Shown one piece after another: positions 12,952 through 15,563 of a DNA stretch of 15,563 bases. The notes beneath the pieces are model-generated. The model was not told where the DNA came from. It saw nothing but the letters and a program-made list of their open reading frames with translations, and did not search any database. The stretch's first letter is position 1. Each line of letters starts with the position of its first letter. Position numbers and translations under genes: made by a program. The DNA lies in the NCBI GenBank assembly GCA_015521945.1, contig WANG01000118.1:1-15563 (forward strand), given 5' to 3'. This DNA comes from Candidatus Hydrothermarchaeota archaeon. GTDB taxonomy: Archaea; Hydrothermarchaeota; Hydrothermarchaeia; Hydrothermarchaeales; BMS3B.

Positions 12952-13809
12952 TCATTCACAACCTTCAAGCGCCCTGAGCACCGCCCTTCGCATCGCCTCC
13001 ACGTCCGGCTCAACCCCCAGCCACAGCCTCTCTGCCTCGGCACCCTGGTGCACCAGCATCCCCACCCCGTCAACGGTTCTGCACCCTGCACGCTCAGCCT
13101 CCTCAAGCAGCCTTGTGCGCCTGGGGTTGTAGACTATGTCCATCACCACCTGCCCCCGGGTGAGCTGCTCCCCCGTTAGAAGCGTCTCCCCTGTGCGGGG
13201 GTGCATCCCCACGGGGGTGGCGTTTATAACCACATCATGAGCCTCAACCACCTCCCGCCCGAGCTCCTGCGCCAGCTTCAGGGCGCTTCCCCTGCCTCCG
13301 GCACGGTGCACCAGCTCCACCACCTCCTCCGCCTGCTCCACCCTCCTGGCGGCAACGCTCACGTGCGCCGCGCCGGCGATGGCAAGGGCTACGCATATCG
13401 CCCTGGCGGCACCCCCGGCACCCAGCACCAGCATCCTGGCGCCATCAACCTCCACCCCCGCCTCCTGCAGGGCGAGAACCGCACCCCTGCCGTCGGTGTT
13501 GTGCCCCTCCACTCTGCCCTCCCTGAAAACCAGGGTGTTCACCGCACCCGTGAGCTCCGCCTCCCTGCTTAGCACGTCCATGTACCTGAGAACCTCGCAC
13601 TTGTGGGGTATGGTGACGTTCACCCCCCCGTACTTCAGCGCCCTGAAGCCGGCTATTGCATCCCCCAGCTCATGCCTCTCCACCCTGTGCGCCACGTATA
13701 TGCAGTTCACCCCCAGGCTCTCAAAGCTGGCGTTGTGCATCTCGGGGGAGAGGCTGTGCTCCACGGGGGAGCCGATAACCGCGAAGACCCTGGTTCTGGC
13801 GTCAACCAT
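12952..13809 (-). CDS. aroE: Shikimate dehydrogenase (NADP+)
   Basis: AroE reduces 3-dehydroshikimate to shikimate in aromatic amino-acid synthesis. The 285-residue protein has the substrate site SLSPEMHN (19-26), NVTIPHK (64-70, catalytic Lys70), TGAVNT (87-92) and NTDGRG (104-109, catalytic Asp106). The nucleotide-binding glycine loop is LGAGGAARA (129-137). INATPVGM and the closing GMLVHQGAEAE complete the family set. AARRVEQ places arginines after the second strand, which agrees with NADP preference. Its ATG overlaps the aroD stop by 8 bases in a different frame, so translation is likely coupled. It is the last gene of the carS-aroD-aroE operon; only a short T4 run follows. Confidence 0.96.
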   Translation of the reverse strand: MVDARTRVFAVIGSPVEHSLSPEMHNASFESLGVNCIYVAHRVERHELGDAIAGFRALKYGGVNVTIPHKCEVLRYMDVLSREAELTGAVNTLVFREGRVEGHNTDGRGAVLALQEAGVEVDGARMLVLGAGGAARAICVALAIAGAAHVSVAARRVEQAEEVVELVHRAGGRGSALKLAQELGREVVEAHDVVINATPVGMHPRTGETLLTGEQLTRGQVVMDIVYNPRRTRLLEEAERAGCRTVDGVGMLVHQGAEAERLWLGVEPDVEAMRRAVLRALEGCE

Positions 13810-14524
13810 TCCGCAACCCCATGAGGCTCAGAACCTCAACCAGCTCCCGCACGCTGAGCTGCCCCGGCGCCGTCTCGGCTCCAACGTACCCGTAGGTTAT
13901 CGCCGAGCCCAGGGCTGGAGCCGCCACCCTGCTCACCCTGCCGGTCTCGCCCATGGCGACCCCCACGAAGGGCATGCGCTGCCCGAACTCGCAGCACACC
14001 TGCAGCAGCCTGAGCACGTCACCGCAGCTCCTCGCCATCACCCCTATCTTGGGTATGTCAGCCCCCGCGGCGAGCTCCTCCTCCACCACCTCCCGCATCA
14101 CCTCAATCTCAGGCGTGCGCTGGAAGTCGTGGTAGGATACGATTACCTGCACCCCCGAGCTCCTGGCGTGCTTCACCACCTCCTCCCGCAGGTGGTGCTC
14201 CATCCGCAGCTCCACGTCCACCGCATCCGCGAGGGTGGCACCCGCGAGGAGGCACTCCGCAAGCTCGCTCTCGCTGCCGGCAAACACCCCGCCCTCACGC
14301 TCGCTCCTCACCGTCAGAATCACCGGCAGGGAGACCATCTCCCTCACCCTCCTCAGCAGCCTCTTCACCTCAGCCGCGTATCCAGAGGTGAACTTCAGGG
14401 CATCCGCCCTTATCTCCACCAGGTCCGCAGTCTCGGATGCCTCCGTTAGCAGTGGTATGGCATCCTCAACGCTCTCCACCATGATGGATGCGCACACCGC
14501 AGGCTTTCGCTTCAGCAACTTCAT
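13802..14524 (-). CDS. aroD: Type I 3-dehydroquinate dehydratase
   Basis: AroD dehydrates 3-dehydroquinate to 3-dehydroshikimate, the substrate of the next gene. The 240-residue TIM-barrel protein has EIRAD (38-41 region), TVRSEREGG (71-79), DVEL (103-106), VSYHDFQRTP (129-138, catalytic His132), IPKIGVMA (157-164, Schiff-base Lys159), MGETGRVSR (191-199) and the final APALGSAITYGYV with APGQ. All type I active-site residues are present. The start is supported by a perfect Shine-Dalgarno GGAGGTGATG in the 13-base gap after carS, the strongest such site in the window. No fusion with aroE is seen, but the two genes overlap by 8 bases. Confidence 0.96.
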   Translation of the reverse strand: MKLLKRKPAVCASIMVESVEDAIPLLTEASETADLVEIRADALKFTSGYAAEVKRLLRRVREMVSLPVILTVRSEREGGVFAGSESELAECLLAGATLADAVDVELRMEHHLREEVVKHARSSGVQVIVSYHDFQRTPEIEVMREVVEEELAAGADIPKIGVMARSCGDVLRLLQVCCEFGQRMPFVGVAMGETGRVSRVAAPALGSAITYGYVGAETAPGQLSVRELVEVLSLMGLRNG

Positions 14525-14537
14525 ACCATCACCTCCA

Positions 14538-15023
14538 TCACCAGGGCACGTCCTTTATCCTGAGCAGGTACCCCAGCCTGTTCACGGCTAAGTGACCCAC
14601 CGGGGTTACCACGAGCAGCACGGCTATGTAGTCCAAGGGTACGGGTGCAGCAAAGCTGGCAAACACCAGGGCGCCTACCACGAAGTTGAGCTGGTCCAGC
14701 AGGGGAACGGGAGCGCCCCTCTCAAGCCCTGCCCTGCGCTTCAGAAAGCTGCTCACCGCATCCCCTGTAAGGGCTCCTGTGGAGAGAAGAAAGCCCAGCA
14801 CCACGTTGCCCTGCAGGGCGCCCACCACGGTTCCCCCGGCTATCCCGGTGATGGTCCCCCTGATTGTGACCCCCTTCCCCAGCAGGGGGCGCCCGTCTAT
14901 GAACTTCCTGTTCAGGTCAAGGGGCATGCCCCCGCCGAAGATTCCAGGGAGGGTGTTTGCAACGTAGGCAGGCAGAAAGAAGTACAGAGCCGCCGCCACT
15001 CTCTCCAGGATGCCCGCAAGCAT
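14538..15023 (-). CDS. carS: CDP-archaeol synthase (CDP-2,3-bis-O-geranylgeranyl-sn-glycerol synthase)
   Basis: CarS activates the archaeal ether lipid digeranylgeranylglyceryl phosphate with CTP. The roughly 161-residue membrane protein has the family motifs LPAYVANTLPGIFG near the N-terminus, then DGRPLLGKGVTIRG, then GDAVSSFLKRRAGLERG, then LLDQLNFVVGAL, with four to five membrane helices. In the last motif many relatives have Asp where this one has Asn (DQLNF), which is worth comparing. ATG 15023 is preferred over ATG 15029: the strong TATA box at 15047-15054 predicts transcription start near 15024, giving a leaderless mRNA, and GGAG would be correctly spaced only for the inner ATG. It is the first gene of the carS-aroD-aroE operon. 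It is diagnostic for Archaea. Confidence 0.93.
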   Translation of the reverse strand: MLAGILERVAAALYFFLPAYVANTLPGIFGGGMPLDLNRKFIDGRPLLGKGVTIRGTITGIAGGTVVGALQGNVVLGFLLSTGALTGDAVSSFLKRRAGLERGAPVPLLDQLNFVVGALVFASFAAPVPLDYIAVLLVVTPVGHLAVNRLGYLLRIKDVPW

Positions 15024-15046
15024 ACGCATTCTCCTGCGGGTGTGCG

Positions 15047-15054
15047 TATATAAA
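15047..15054 (-). promoter_or_regulatory. Strong TATA box of the carS-aroD-aroE operon
   Basis: The minus strand reads TTTATATA, the archaeal consensus. Its centre is about 27 bases before ATG 15023, which predicts a leaderless or near-leaderless transcript. Confidence 0.7.
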
Positions 15055-15411
15055 GCTTGGGGTTGGGCCCTGCGGGTATCTCACCTCCAGGGGGTGGCTA
15101 AGGGCTGAGGTGGCTCAGGGGGTGCAGCGGCGGGTGAAGGTGCCGGGAAAGTGCGGGCATGATAGGCGCAGCAGACAGGAGATTTTGAGGGGTTTGAGGC
15201 TGGAGGACTGCCTGAGGCTTTAAGTGGGTGGTAGAGGGATTGCTGCAGGGTGAAGCGTCTGAAAATGCTTCTCTGGCTGCGCCTGAAGCTGTATCGCCTC
15301 TCAGTGCGGTTTCTTTCCAGAGCGCGCTGCAGTAATACGTTAAGCCGGCTACCGCAAAACCTTTAAGTAGTACCATCTCCAATAGGGATATGAGATGGGA
15401 GGAGCATTACG
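15055..15411. other. Gene-free, G-rich stretch between carS promoter and cas8-like gene
   Basis: No frame shows a convincing gene. One + frame ends in a plausible-looking basic tail (KVPGKCGHDRRSRQEILRGL region, stop near 15221-15223), but it has no good start and overlaps carS antisense. The top strand is unusually G-rich between about 15090 and 15240. CTGAG/CTCAG (15105-15118, loop GTGG) forms a small perfect hairpin. GAAGC/GCTTC near 15261-15280 is a weaker one. No CRISPR repeats are present. It may hold an RNA gene or a decayed gene, but neither can be shown. Confidence 0.4.
15358..15369 (+). promoter_or_regulatory. Candidate promoter of the cas8-like gene
   Basis: AACCTTTAAGTA is a TATA-like element preceded by an A-rich CAAAA that could be a BRE. 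It predicts transcription start near 15390, about 20 bases before the TTG start and just upstream of GGGAGGA (15397-15403). Confidence 0.45.
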
Positions 15412-15563
15412 TTGACACAAAGCGAGAGCGTTGCGGTTGAGGTGGCTGGTGAGGAGAGGTATGCCGAAGCAAAGCCCTTAGAGTTCACAGGCAACTGGTT
15501 CATAGATGCCGGGATTCTGGGGTTTGTTAATTTAATGGAGGAGGTCTATGGGTGGGATTTGGA
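15412..15563 (+). CDS. N-terminus of a probable CRISPR-associated Cas8-type protein (3' truncated by window)
   Basis: TTG 15412 is preceded by GGGAGGA (15397-15403) at 8 bases spacing, and the frame then stays open to the window end (about 50 codons). No ATG or GTG is better placed: the ATG at 15390 leads to a stop after 16 codons. After an acidic lead (VEVAGEERYAEAKP) comes LEFTGNWFIDAGILGFVNLM and then EEVYGWDL. The pattern 'FTGNxFxDAGIxG' close to the N-terminus is characteristic of Cas8 large subunits of type I CRISPR Cascade complexes (Csh1/Cst1/Csx8-like). Cas8 recognises the PAM and anchors Cascade on target DNA. The subtype cannot be decided from 50 residues, and the downstream cas genes are outside the window. 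Confidence 0.6.
   Translation, partial: MTQSESVAVEVAGEERYAEAKPLEFTGNWFIDAGILGFVNLMEEVYGWDL

Noticed and set aside
15098..15382. 94-codon minus-strand frame in the gene-free stretch
   Set aside because: The Ser/Pro/Leu-rich sequence ends in a low-complexity PPLHPLSHLSP tail, with no ribosome binding site or family features.
1..15563. CRISPR array inside the window
   Set aside because: No regularly spaced repeat of 24-37 bases was seen. Only the probable Cas8 start points to a CRISPR locus, which would be outside.

Overview
The window is archaeal, most likely a euryarchaeote related to methanogens or Archaeoglobi. The evidence is carS (archaeal lipid synthesis), a three-gene archaeal-type glutamate synthase, archaeal TATA elements, a tRNA without encoded CCA, and many short overlaps between genes. 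The species cannot be fixed from sequence alone. Two compositional zones meet near position 1960: an A+T-rich accessory segment on the left and a G+C-rich, densely packed core on the right.

Left zone (1-1964, + strand): the last residues of a probable DUF4143-type AAA ATPase, a cysteine-rich gene remnant, a cytoplasmic trypsin-like serine peptidase with an intact His/Asp/Ser triad, a doubtful 50-codon ORF overlapping its stop, a second remnant, and a three-helix membrane protein. The segment abuts the 3' end of tRNA-Gln(UUG), a classic integration site, so it is probably a decayed mobile or defence island.

Core: a DtxR-family metal regulator (minus) whose stop codon overlaps the first two bases of tRNA-Gln, and the divergent nadA (quinolinate synthase, +). 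Three minus-strand operons follow, each read from high to low coordinate. (i) carS-aroD-aroE (15023 to 12952) joins archaeal lipid head-group activation to two successive shikimate steps. (ii) A surface-glycan cluster (12874 to 7599) holds a large STT3-like GT-C membrane protein, a DPM1-like GT2, a rhamnosyltransferase-like GT2 and a second polytopic membrane protein. Every junction overlaps by 4-14 nt, which suggests translational coupling. It plausibly builds and transfers an S-layer or lipid-linked glycan. (iii) A glutamate synthase operon (7540 to 3462) encodes the glutaminase, the FMN/Fe-S synthase and the GXGXG subunit, followed by a six-helix membrane protein that converges on nadA.

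Right edge (15412-15563, +): after about 380 bases without a convincing gene, a TATA element and a strong Shine-Dalgarno precede a TTG-started ORF. Its N-terminus carries the TGNxFxDAGI signature of Cas8-type proteins, so a type I CRISPR-cas operon probably continues beyond the window. No CRISPR repeats lie inside the window.
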